From: JAFMDF01 sp965222705
GTDB lineage: Bacteria > Bacteroidota > Bacteroidia > Chitinophagales > Saprospiraceae
NCBI GenBank assembly: GCA_965222705.1
Contig: CBDCUO010000032.1
Coordinates: forward strand, 1 to 64,000
Direction of reading: 5' to 3'
Length of the DNA: 64,000 nucleotides
The notes below the pieces were generated by a model. It had not been told where the DNA came from and searched no databases. It saw only the letters and a program-made list of their open reading frames with translations. Of this stretch, positions 1-8,816 are shown in pieces. Position 1 is the stretch's first letter. Every line of letters starts with the position of its first letter. The translations under genes and the position numbers were made by a program.

Positions 1-1
1 G

Positions 2-643
2 CATGGCATCTATATTCCTTTTTGGACCTACGATGCGCATACCGAATCCGACTGGAGTGGACAAGCGGGGCATTATTATTATGAAACGCAGCGGGTCCGC
101 ATTAATGGGCGTATGCAGCGCAAACAAGTACGTCGGGTGCGTTGGCAGCATCGCAGCGGCCATTTAAGCCATTTTTTTGATGATATTTTGGTGGTTGCTT
201 CTAATAGTTTGGAGCAGCGTTTTCTGGAAAAGATATTGCCTTTTAAAACGGAGGAGGTGGTCAACTTTGATCATCGCTTGCTCCTGGGCTGGGAGGCAGA
301 TATTTATAATATTGAGGTGGATAAAGGCTATGAAGTTGCCGATATGATTATGGATCACAAAATTCGGAATATGTGCGCTGCCCAATTGGGAGGGGATGAG
401 CAGCGCAATTTGCATATTTCCAGCCAAAAATCAGATCAAACTTTTAAGCATATTATCCTTCCCATTTGGCTCTGCTCTTATACCTATATGGATAAGGTTT
501 ATCACTTTACCATTAATGGACAGACGGGAAAAGCAGGTGGTAAAAAGCCGATTTCCTACCTTAAGATCGGTCTGATGATAGGAATGTTTGTTTTGTTTTT
601 GGTAGTCATTTGGCTATTGAGGGAATATCAGGTGTTTTCGTAA
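2..643 (+). CDS. C-terminal part of a TFIIB-type zinc-ribbon membrane protein (5' end outside window)
   Basis: The frame is open from base 2, so this is the end of a longer gene and the internal ATG at 113 is not its start. The visible part begins GIYIPFWTYDAHTES and contains, near the end, the block HFTINGQTGKAGGKKPISY followed by one hydrophobic segment (IGLMIGMFVLFLVVIWLL). This combination is typical of bacterial proteins with an N-terminal zinc ribbon that are often mislabelled as primosomal protein N' helicase. The zinc ribbon itself would lie upstream of the window. Function is unknown; a single C-terminal membrane anchor is likely. It is followed by about 250 bp without a gene. Confidence 0.7.
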   Translation, partial: HGIYIPFWTYDAHTESDWSGQAGHYYYETQRVRINGRMQRKQVRRVRWQHRSGHLSHFFDDILVVASNSLEQRFLEKILPFKTEEVVNFDHRLLLGWEADIYNIEVDKGYEVADMIMDHKIRNMCAAQLGGDEQRNLHISSQKSDQTFKHIILPIWLCSYTYMDKVYHFTINGQTGKAGGKKPISYLKIGLMIGMFVLFLVVIWLLREYQVFS

Positions 644-892
644 TAGTAGGAAGAAATCCCGTTCATCCAGAAAAAATACTAGGCTGGTACGGCTTTTCTT
701 TTCACTGGCGATAGAACTGGTAGGTTTAATTTGTATATTCAAGTTGCTAAAGTGTATCGTTAAATGGGTGATAGACAAATTGTTATGCTTTTTTAAACAC
801 TATTAGAAAGGTTCAATTCGTTCTATCTCTTAACTGTTTTCTTCAATTTCTCAGTAAATATTCTTACTCTTTCAAAACTTAAATAAATCTCA

Positions 893-1465
893 ATGAAAAC
901 ATCATGTCTAATTTCCTTTTTGGCCGTATTACTAACTACCGGATGTAGTTGTCATCATAAATCTATGCTTTCAGAATCTTCTACTCTCGATTTTACTCCA
1001 AAAGAATCTCAGCATTTGAATGATCCACCCACATCGGCTTCATTTTATTTTAATTACGATGGCACCAATTTTTCAATAGTTGATTCCAGACTGAGCAATG
1101 TAAAAGTGTCTGACTTTGATTTAGAAATAGATGGCTCATCTGTTCAGTCGGGCAAATCAAAACTCTTTGAAGTTCAGCTTTTTGACGCATCAGACGGTTT
1201 AATTGCTACTCACCTAGTTTCTGCACCTTCGACCTTGCGCAGTAATTTTCCTGATGATAACAATGCCACAATACTGCATAGTGAAGCACCAATTTCAGAG
1301 ATTACTTTCCCCTTGAATATTAAATATGAAAAAAAGAAAATTCCAACTCATTTTTCCATTAAAGAAGTAAGCATAGCCAACGGGAAAGTTATACCCATTT
1401 ACAAACAAAATACCCAGGGACAAATTTTGCAACTTGATTCTTTAATGCTTAAAAAAATAAAATAA
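893..1465 (+). CDS. Hypothetical lipoprotein coupled to the M64 peptidase
   Basis: A 190-residue protein starting with a clear lipoprotein signal: hydrophobic ISFLAVLLTTG followed by Cys18. The rest is predicted to be beta-rich and has no family I recognise. Its stop codon overlaps the ATG of the next gene (TAATG at 1463-1467), so the two are probably translated together. By position it could be an accessory, inhibitor or anchoring partner of the secreted peptidase downstream, but nothing in the sequence shows this directly. Confidence 0.75.
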   Translation: MKTSCLISFLAVLLTTGCSCHHKSMLSESSTLDFTPKESQHLNDPPTSASFYFNYDGTNFSIVDSRLSNVKVSDFDLEIDGSSVQSGKSKLFEVQLFDASDGLIATHLVSAPSTLRSNFPDDNNATILHSEAPISEITFPLNIKYEKKKIPTHFSIKEVSIANGKVIPIYKQNTQGQILQLDSLMLKKIK

Positions 1466-3195
1466 TGAAATCCAAAAAACCATTTGATCACTTAAAAAAA
1501 AACAAGCAAGCAATGAGGTTTGCCTTATTGGTTATGTTGTTATTGCCACTGGATTTATTAGCAGGGCCCGATGACGGGTCTTTTATTAGTTTTAACACCC
1601 TGTTTGAAAGTGGACCTACCAATGAAAAATACAATATTGTATTAATGGGGGATGGCTTTACAGAAAGAGAGCAGGATTTGTACAATAGTAAAGTGGTGCA
1701 GCTTTGCAGCAAACTTTTTGACACGCATCCCTTTTCTTCGATGAAATGCGCTATTAATTTTTACCGAATAAATATTGCATCTGTAGATTCAGGAGTGGAT
1801 AAACCAGGAACTTGTGGAGATGTGGACGGTACGAGCGAAAATATTAATAGACGAACGCCATTAGATGCCTCCTATTGTTATGATGGGGAAAGACAAAGAT
1901 GTATTTATGGAAGTGAAGCAATGGTCAGAAGCTATCTAGATGAATATACTCCCCTAGTATTAGGAGCGGAAAATGTAGTTGTGTATGTATTGGTAAATGA
2001 TACGGAGCATGGAGGTTGTGCACTTTCCGGTTTAACTTTTGGTTCAATAGGAAATGGCTTTGAAAATACCTTTATTCATGAGTTGGGACATGCCATGTTT
2101 GACCTTGCTGATGAATACGATTATGGTAATGAAGGCCCTTATGAGAATGAAGAACCAAGCAGAGTAAATATCACTATAGCACAGAGGGAGATTAAATGGG
2201 GGGATTTAATTTTAGGGGGAACAGGCTTGCCGACAAGTACCTGTGCAAATGATAATCCGGATGGACAAGGTGATGATATCGTAGGCATTTTTGAAGGTGC
2301 CAACTATCATGACTGCGGCATATTTAGGCCTCAATTTACCTGTAAGATGAAAGTAAACCGAGAACCTTTTTGCTCTGTTTGTCGCAGGCGGGCAATCAGA
2401 GTGTTGAAAGAATATGCCTGTACTGTGACTTCTTTTAAATTCACAAACCTTTTAATTCGCAATGATCATGACCCTTGGCCAAAAGGAGATGGCGAAATTT
2501 ATTTTCATTATACTCTGAGCAGTCCGGGAATAGTTATTACTAGAAGATGGCCTGGTAGCAATGGAGAATGGGATTTTGACGGTGGGCAAACCCGCAGTTT
2601 AAATAGTTTCTTTGCAGGGAGCTTACCCTCTAGGGGAACCCCTTCTATTAGCGTTCAAATGCGAGAAAGTGATTGGGGGAGTGATGATGTAGTGCGGAAT
2701 GATGTCACTCTAAACCTTTCTTCGATAGGTAATTTTGAAATAGATGAATCTGAATGGAAACTAAATGGGCAAACTGTGTCCGCGAATTATCATGTGTTAT
2801 TTGATTTTATTCATATTAAAAATGATATGGATAATTGGGCAGCAGGGGCAGGGGATGTCTTTATCGAATACACGATTCATTCAGGCGGTAATGAAATAAA
2901 AGGGAGATGGCCTTCTAGTGGAGATATTGGCATAGACTCTGGAGAAGCTAGAGAAATTGGAAAACTTGGTGGAGTACTTGCTTTTTCTGCTTCGTCAGGA
3001 GAAGTGAAAGTCCGAGTAAAAATCATGGATGCTGATAGCTGGTTTACTGGGGGGGATGATCTCATTGGGGAAGACGAATTTATCTTTAATAATTCCAGTA
3101 GCTTTGGCATTACACAAACCACCCATATTTTCGATAAGAATAACTATCGAATTACTTTAAGTGTGTATCAGTCGGGAAGTACGGAGGAGTCTTAA
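1465..3195 (+). CDS. Secreted M64-family metallopeptidase with two C-terminal beta-sandwich repeats
   Basis: Residues about 57-75 read YNIVLMGDGFTEREQDLY, a hallmark of the peptidase M64 (IgA peptidase) family. Zinc motif HELGH is at residues 205-209, followed by MFDLADEY, which supplies the third ligand region. A hydrophobic signal peptide (FALLVMLLLPLDLLAGP) follows a charged leader. The first ATG at 1465 overlaps the upstream stop, while ATG 1513 would give a more usual signal-peptide length. After the catalytic domain (to about residue 315) there are two related modules of about 110 residues, each opening with RND/KND-H/M-D-W and containing RWP. They may bind substrate or cell surface. 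The metallopeptidase assignment is firm; the substrate is unknown. Confidence 0.88.
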   Translation: MKSKKPFDHLKKNKQAMRFALLVMLLLPLDLLAGPDDGSFISFNTLFESGPTNEKYNIVLMGDGFTEREQDLYNSKVVQLCSKLFDTHPFSSMKCAINFYRINIASVDSGVDKPGTCGDVDGTSENINRRTPLDASYCYDGERQRCIYGSEAMVRSYLDEYTPLVLGAENVVVYVLVNDTEHGGCALSGLTFGSIGNGFENTFIHELGHAMFDLADEYDYGNEGPYENEEPSRVNITIAQREIKWGDLILGGTGLPTSTCANDNPDGQGDDIVGIFEGANYHDCGIFRPQFTCKMKVNREPFCSVCRRRAIRVLKEYACTVTSFKFTNLLIRNDHDPWPKGDGEIYFHYTLSSPGIVITRRWPGSNGEWDFDGGQTRSLNSFFAGSLPSRGTPSISVQMRESDWGSDDVVRNDVTLNLSSIGNFEIDESEWKLNGQTVSANYHVLFDFIHIKNDMDNWAAGAGDVFIEYTIHSGGNEIKGRWPSSGDIGIDSGEAREIGKLGGVLAFSASSGEVKVRVKIMDADSWFTGGDDLIGEDEFIFNNSSSFGITQTTHIFDKNNYRITLSVYQSGSTEES

Positions 3196-3232
3196 TTCGG
3201 GGCGTTTATTCCTCCCCACTCCAACTGAATAT

Positions 3233-3265
3233 AAAAAACGGCCAGATGATACCATCACCTGACCG
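3233..3265 (-). terminator. Rho-independent terminator after nrdJ
   Basis: On the minus strand 12-base arms CGGTCAGGTGAT and ATCATCTGGCCG pair fully if two G-U pairs are allowed. They enclose a 3-base loop and are followed by six T. It lies about 40 bases past the nrdJ stop. The plus strand has A-C mismatches in the stem, which supports minus-strand use. Confidence 0.7.
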
Positions 3266-3303
3266 ATTATTACTAAACTTGGCTTGTCTAATCTAATAGG
3301 CTG

Positions 3304-5843
3304 TTAGCCACACTCTGTATGCCCACAACTCTTGCACATCAAGCAGCCCTCTTTATAAATTAACCCGTCTGGGTCTTCGCAACTTGGGCAGGATTTTTTT
3401 ACTGCCTGTACGCCGTCGGGCACAAATTTCTTTAAAGCGCGGACGACTCCGTTTTTCCAGGTATTAATGTGGTCTTGGTCAGCGTTGAGGCTGGACACTA
3501 GGTTGACCACGTAATTTAAAGGCATACCGTGGCGTAGCACGCCGGAAATCAACTTGGCATAATTCCAGAATTTTTTATCAAAAGAACGGGACAACCCCTC
3601 CATGGTCACGCGGTAGCCATCTTTGTCCAAATATTGAAAATCATAGCGATTATGCCCTTCTTTGTCTTTTTCTTTGATAACCCATCCACTGGTTACATAA
3701 GAAGGAAAGAGGAAGGTGTCCTCTGCTCGACCGGTAAAAATCTCATAAGGTTTGCCATCTAGTAAGCCAACCATCGCAATCCATTTTTCGTGATTATTTT
3801 GAAAGCGGATGACTTCTGCTTCTAGCCTCTTGGGGCGCTTTGGAGCGAAGGATTCTTTAAACACCCCTGTATCTTGCGCTTCTTTTTTATCTGTGTTGGA
3901 AACTAAGACGCCAGAACGAGAGCCATCGCGGTAAATGGTACAGCCTTTGCAGCCATGCTCCCAGGCAGTTTGATATATTTGCTTGACCATTTCCGCCGTG
4001 GTTTCCTCTGGCACATTTACAGTTACGCTAATGGAGTGATCTACCCATTTTTGAATGGCTCCCTGCATTTTAACTTTGGTTCACCCAATCCACATCATTG
4101 GCTGTGGCACTTATGATATGGAGACTTTTCAATGACTTTTGGCAAGCTCCTCCTCACTGGCAATTTGTTCCACTTCCTGGATGTCGTAATCCATTCAATT
4201 TCAACCAAGTCTATGAATTTGTGGTGGAATACATTGAATTCTTCCCAGCTATCTCCTACTTCGTCCAGTGAAAATCCACTATTGACATTCTGATCATTCG
4301 GATTGACTTTTCTCCTTCGCTTGTAAGCGACCATAAAAGCAGGTTCAATGCCAGAAGTCGTTTGTGTCATCAAGCTGGTCGTTCCCGTAGGAGCAATAGT
4401 TAGAAGGGCGATATTTCTCCTACCATATTTTACCATGTCTTCGTACAGTTCTTTGTCTGCTTCTCGGATTCGGTTAATCAAAGGGTTTTGCATTTCTCTG
4501 CTGGCATCATAAATTTTGAAGGGGCCTCTTTTCTTTGCCAGATTTACCGAAGAGCGATAAGCATTTAGAGCTAAGGTTTGGTGTACTTTTACAGAGAAGT
4601 CTAAAGCTTTTTCACTACCATATCGCAAGCCCAATGCCGCTAGCATATCGCCTTCTGCCGTAATGCCGACCCCTGTTCGGCGGCCTTCTATACAAGTTTT
4701 TTTAATTTTTTCCCAAAGCTTTAGCTCAACCTGTTTGATATCTTCTTGTTCCGGATCGTTTTCAATTTTGGTGATAATTTTATCAATCTTTTCGATTTCC
4801 AAGTCAATAATATCATCCATGATACGCTGGGCGAGTTGGACATGTTTTCCAAATTTTTCAAAATTGAAACTTGCCTTGCTGGTAAATGGCTGCTCTACAT
4901 AACTGTACAGATTAATTGCTAGCAAGCGACAGCTATCATAAGGGCAAAGCGGAATTTCTCCACAGGGGTTGGTAGATACTGTTTTATACCCCAAGTCTGC
5001 ATAGCAATCTGGCACTGACTCTTTGATGATTGTGTCCCAAAATAGCACGCCTGGCTCGGCAGATTTCCAGGCATTATAAATGATTTTATTCCAAAGGGAA
5101 GAGGCATCTATATCTTTGGTAAATTTTGGTGTAGTAGCGTCAATTGGGTATTGCTGCCGATAGGTATTGCCGTTTAAAGCAGCTTTCATAAATTCGTCAT
5201 CAATCCTTACTGAAACATTGGCTCCGGTCACTTTCCCCTGCTCCATTTTGGCATCTACAAAATCCTCTGAATCAGGATGTTTGATAGAAATAGATAGCAT
5301 TAATGCGCCTCGACGACCATCCTGGGCCACTTCTCTAGTGCAGTTGGAATAACGCTCCATAAAGGGAACGATACCAGTAGAAGAAAGTGCGCTATTCATC
5401 ACTTGGCTACCCTTTGGGCGAATATGCGACAAATCATGCCCCACGCCGCCTCGGCGTTTCATTAGCTGCGCCTGTTCTTCATCCATGCGGATAATGCCGC
5501 CATAAGAATCTGCGTCTGTGCCGATGACAAAGCAATTAGACAAAGAAGAGGTTTGAAAATTATTGCCGATTCCCGCCATTGGGCTGCCTTGAGGTACGAT
5601 ATATCTGAAATCTTTTAAAACGGCGTAGATGTCCGCTTCGCTAATTGGGTTGGGGTATTTTTGTTCTATCCGAGCTATTTCGCGAGCAATCCGATGGTGC
5701 ATATCATCGGGAGTCAATTCGTATATTTTCCCATACGTATCCTTCAGTGCGTACTTATTAATCCAAACAGTCGCCGCCAATTCGTCCCCTCTGAAGTATC
5801 GTGTGGCAGCTTTTAATGCTTCAGAAAAATTATAGGCCTTCAT
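3304..5843 (-). pseudogene. nrdJ: Vitamin B12-dependent ribonucleotide reductase, frame broken by four clustered indels
   Basis: Class II reductase: makes deoxyribonucleotides from ribonucleotides using adenosylcobalamin. Visible parts are the N-terminal half (4095-5843) with SLSNCFVIG, KRRGGVGHDLSHIRPKG and NPCGEIPLCPYDSCRLLAINL-type catalytic blocks, and the C-terminal part (3304-4068) with a Cys-rich tail (CPSC, CLMCKSCGHTEC). Between 4077 and 4196 the conserved protein sequence hops frames four times: near 4192 (one base missing, probably in GGG), at the T run 4137-4140 (+1), near 4110 (+1) and near 4078 (+1). Read across the frames it gives DYDIQEVEQIASEEELAK, then VIEKSPYHK, then ATANDVDWV, as expected for the family. 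Intact length would be about 846 residues. The preserved similarity argues for sequencing error or a very recent change. No B12 riboswitch box was seen upstream. Confidence 0.85.
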
Positions 5844-6633
5844 TTTTGTTTTTCTAAGGCTAGGCTTTTTTTTTTGTTAACTGCATGATAGCTAGAATTT
5901 ATAAAATTTTAGAAAGTGTTTCATAACTAATGCTTTCGTTTCTCTATAGTTATGAGTTTGTTTTTAGTTGTCAATTCTTATTTGTCCCAAATTTTCGTGA
6001 GTTTTTAGTTGTTTATCACATAGATGTTATGTTTTTTCTACGACTGCATGTTTGGTGGAGGCAAGTCGAGTAGAGTTAGAACATTAATCGAAAAAGGGGT
6101 TGACCGATCAGATCCTTTTTTTGATGTGGTTTGGTTAAAATCATTCATTAACTTCTAAAATTTAAATAGGTGAAATGAAAGCGAATTGAGGGCTAAGTCA
6201 ATCCTTAGACCCCGAAACAATATGTTTCAACAAAACGGTTAATGTTAAAATTAAAATTTATAAGTCACTTTTTATCAGGCGTATAGCGATTTTAGGTAGC
6301 CAAATGGCTCCAAATGATGTTCGTTTGATTAATTTAGTTGTGGTCGAATCTTTCTTTCTCTGTGGTTTTCCCTTCGTTGGCGAAAGAAATTTGGTAGGAT
6401 GACAACGCTATGTTTAAAGCATTTTCATCATAGTAGCTATAAAATTATAAAAGAATGTAGATTTTTGAAGATAAAGTTACCAACATCATGTTGATAACTT
6501 ATTTAAATAGCTCTTTATGAGAGAATTATGGATTTAGTTTAATTTTCCACAATGTTAATAACTTTATGTTAATAATTTTTTTAAATTATCAACAAATTAG
6601 TGAATTTTGGTGAAAACTAGTCAATTTTCTACT
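5844..6633. other. Long AT-rich intergenic region with DnaA-box-like sites
   Basis: No plausible gene in 790 bases between nrdJ and corA. The end nearest corA is very AT-rich and has three nonamers one mismatch away from TTATNCACA: TGTTGATAA at 6489-6497 (reverse strand), TTTTCCACA at 6543-6551 and TTATCAACA at 6586-6594. That is suggestive of DnaA binding but too weak to call an origin. No cobalamin riboswitch element was found next to nrdJ. Confidence 0.35.
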
Positions 6634-7587
6634 TTAGATTAGCTTTTTAAGGCGAAAAAACCAGGCTAGAAGGAGAGAAATAATGATGCTGAGGCCAATG
6701 ATAGAAAAAAATACTGTTTTGGAATCGTGATTTCCAAATGGAACAGCCACATTCATTCCGTAAAAACTTGCAATCAGGGTAGGAACCATTAAAATAATCG
6801 TCACCAGGGTTAATCGCTGAATGACAACATTCAAATTGTTTGAAATAATAGAGGCATAAGCATCCATCGTGCTACTGAGAATATTGGTATAAACGTTTGA
6901 CATTTCCAGTGCTTGGCTATTATCAATAATAATATCTTCGAACAAGTCCATTTTATCTTCATCTTTGCCAATGTGCAAGAAGTCTGTCCGCTTCATTTTT
7001 AGCTTCAGTAGGTCATTTGCGCTAAGTGTATTGACAAAATAAACGAGGCTCTTCTCGATGCTCAATAATTGTTTTAACTCTCTGCTTCTAAAAGAGTCGT
7101 GCAATTCTCTTTCTATCATATTCCTCTTTAGGTTCAGGCTTTTCAAGCAACTTAAAAAGCGATAAACGTTTTGCTCGAATATTTGCAGAATAAATCGCTG
7201 TTCATCTGCAGGGTCGAAGTTTTTTACTTTTTTTTCTAAAAATAAATCCAGCACTGGATTTTCATGCGCAGAAATAGTAATGATATGCTCCAAAGTCAAA
7301 ATAATGCCAATTGGCACGGTCACATAAATGGATTCGTCCTCTCTCAATTTATTATTCAAAACGGGTGTATTTAAAACGATTAGACGCAAATCGTCTTCTC
7401 GCTCATAACGCGAGCGTTCATCCACATCCAGAGAATCCGTCAAAAAATCTAGCGGGACATCAAATTTCTTAGAAATTTCCGCCAACTCCTCTTGGGTGAA
7501 AGGCGGCGTAATATTGATCCAACAGGAAACCTCTGGTTCCTCTAGTTCTTGCAGATGGCCATTCTTCTTAGCATAATAATGGATCAA
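6634..7587 (-). CDS. corA: CorA-family magnesium/divalent cation transporter
   Basis: A 317-residue protein with the CorA layout: a long acidic, mostly helical cytoplasmic domain, then two C-terminal membrane helices separated by the signature YGMNVAVPF (GMN at residues 277-279), and a short basic tail RLKKLI. It forms a pentameric inner-membrane channel for Mg2+, and possibly Co2+ or Ni2+. The family assignment is secure; the exact metal cannot be read from sequence. It is preceded by about 150 bases without a gene and is transcribed away from the PhnP-like gene. Confidence 0.93.
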   Translation of the reverse strand: MIHYYAKKNGHLQELEEPEVSCWINITPPFTQEELAEISKKFDVPLDFLTDSLDVDERSRYEREDDLRLIVLNTPVLNNKLREDESIYVTVPIGIILTLEHIITISAHENPVLDLFLEKKVKNFDPADEQRFILQIFEQNVYRFLSCLKSLNLKRNMIERELHDSFRSRELKQLLSIEKSLVYFVNTLSANDLLKLKMKRTDFLHIGKDEDKMDLFEDIIIDNSQALEMSNVYTNILSSTMDAYASIISNNLNVVIQRLTLVTIILMVPTLIASFYGMNVAVPFGNHDSKTVFFSIIGLSIIISLLLAWFFRLKKLI

Positions 7588-7734
7588 TGACTATGGTTTT
7601 GGCTATAAATGAATTGCTGCAAACTTACAATTTATCCTTTGGAGGGACAAACATAAATTCGAGCTGGTGTAAAACAAAGTTTGCCAGCGTATTTTAAGAG
7701 AATTATAGCTATTTATGTTTAATTTAGCTGGGAA

Positions 7735-8526
7735 TTGCTAAACGAACTAAATTTGAGAATAATTTTTCTAGGCACTGGTACTTCACAAGGCGTTCCGGTT
7801 ATTGGCTGTTCTTGTGAAGTGTGCCGATCCGATGACCCAAAAGACAAAAGGCTTCGAACTTCGGCTTTAGTGCAGACGAAGGGTAAGACTTTTGTCATTG
7901 ATGTTGGCCCAGACTTTCGACAACAGTTGTTAAGGGAAAAAATAGCAGATGTCACGGCTATTTTAATGACCCATGAACATAATGACCACATTATCGGCAT
8001 GGACGATGTACGCCCTTTGAATTTTTTGCACAAAAAGCCGATGCCAGTCTATGCAGAAAAAAGCGTTCAACGAGCATTGAAGACTCGTTTTGCTTATATT
8101 TTTGAAGATAGACCTTATCCTGGTGCGCCACGCTTATTTTTGCAAATTATTGATTATCAAAGCACTATGAATATCCAAGGGGTTGAAGTCATACCTATTA
8201 GGATTTGGCATGGAAAATTGCCCGTTTTGGGTTTTCGCTTTGGTGACTTTACGTACCTGACAGATATGAACCAAATAGAAGAAAAAGAATTGGATAAGGT
8301 GAGAGGGACAAAAATATTGGCTTTAGATGCATTACATCATCATCCACACCACGCCCATTTAAATCTAGAGGGAGCTTTGGCTCTCATCGAACGTATTCGC
8401 CCAGAACAGACCTACTTGATCCATTGTAGCCATCGAATGGGTCGGTATGAAGAAGTGAGTAAAATGCTTCCAGAAAGGGTGGCTTTAGCTTATGATGGCT
8501 TGACTTTAAACATATCAGAATTCTAA
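7735..8526 (+). CDS. PhnP-like metallo-beta-lactamase-fold hydrolase
   Basis: A 263-residue MBL-fold enzyme. It begins IIFLGTGTSQGVPVIGC, then has the PhnP-type cysteine region CSCEVCRSDDPKDKRLRTS, the metal motif THEHNDHIIGMDD, and later histidines in DALHHHPHHAH and HCSH. This architecture matches phosphoribosyl 1,2-cyclic phosphate phosphodiesterases and related hydrolases. No phosphonate genes are nearby, so the substrate is open. The start is unusual: an in-frame stop sits at 7720-7722 and there is no ATG before the first beta strand, leaving TTG at 7735 (or TTG at 7753) as the probable start codon. Confidence 0.85.
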   Translation: MLNELNLRIIFLGTGTSQGVPVIGCSCEVCRSDDPKDKRLRTSALVQTKGKTFVIDVGPDFRQQLLREKIADVTAILMTHEHNDHIIGMDDVRPLNFLHKKPMPVYAEKSVQRALKTRFAYIFEDRPYPGAPRLFLQIIDYQSTMNIQGVEVIPIRIWHGKLPVLGFRFGDFTYLTDMNQIEEKELDKVRGTKILALDALHHHPHHAHLNLEGALALIERIRPEQTYLIHCSHRMGRYEEVSKMLPERVALAYDGLTLNISEF

Positions 8527-8618
8527 GTCGCACCTATGGCTTTTTGCATAGATGCGACTTAGTACTTTGTAAGCTAACGCGAGTTTTGCATGAGAAAAAG
8601 AGGTCTGGAAGACCGTGA

Positions 8619-8748
8619 CTGTTTGTTAGAAAAATAGATACCCCCCTGTGTTTCAAAGGTTTGGAAGACCGACTCCCTTAACCCGATTTTTTAACGGGTT
8701 CAGTCTTCCAGACCTTAATGACCAATTCTGACATTTTTCTACAAACAG
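8619..8748. repeat. Nested 130-bp inverted repeat between convergent genes
   Basis: Three concentric stems: outer arms 8619-8635 and 8733-8748 (CTGTTTGTTAGAAAAAT, one-base gap), middle arms 8656-8672 and 8700-8716 (AAGGTTTGGAAGACCGA, two mismatches), and inner arms AACCCG 8680-8685 and CGGGTT 8695-8700. A further copy of AGGTCTGGAAGACC lies at 8601-8614. It separates the convergent PhnP-like and OmpA genes. It may act as a bidirectional terminator or be a dispersed repeat element. Confidence 0.7.
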
Positions 8749-8816
8749 TACCGCCTAGCTAGGGCTAATCTATTGAAAATCAATTACTAATATCCAAAAC
8801 TCACGTTAAGCTAGTT

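Noticed and set aside
5844..6100. Cobalamin riboswitch upstream of nrdJ
   Set aside because: Looked for the GCCACTG-type B12 box and surrounding helices on the minus strand and found none.
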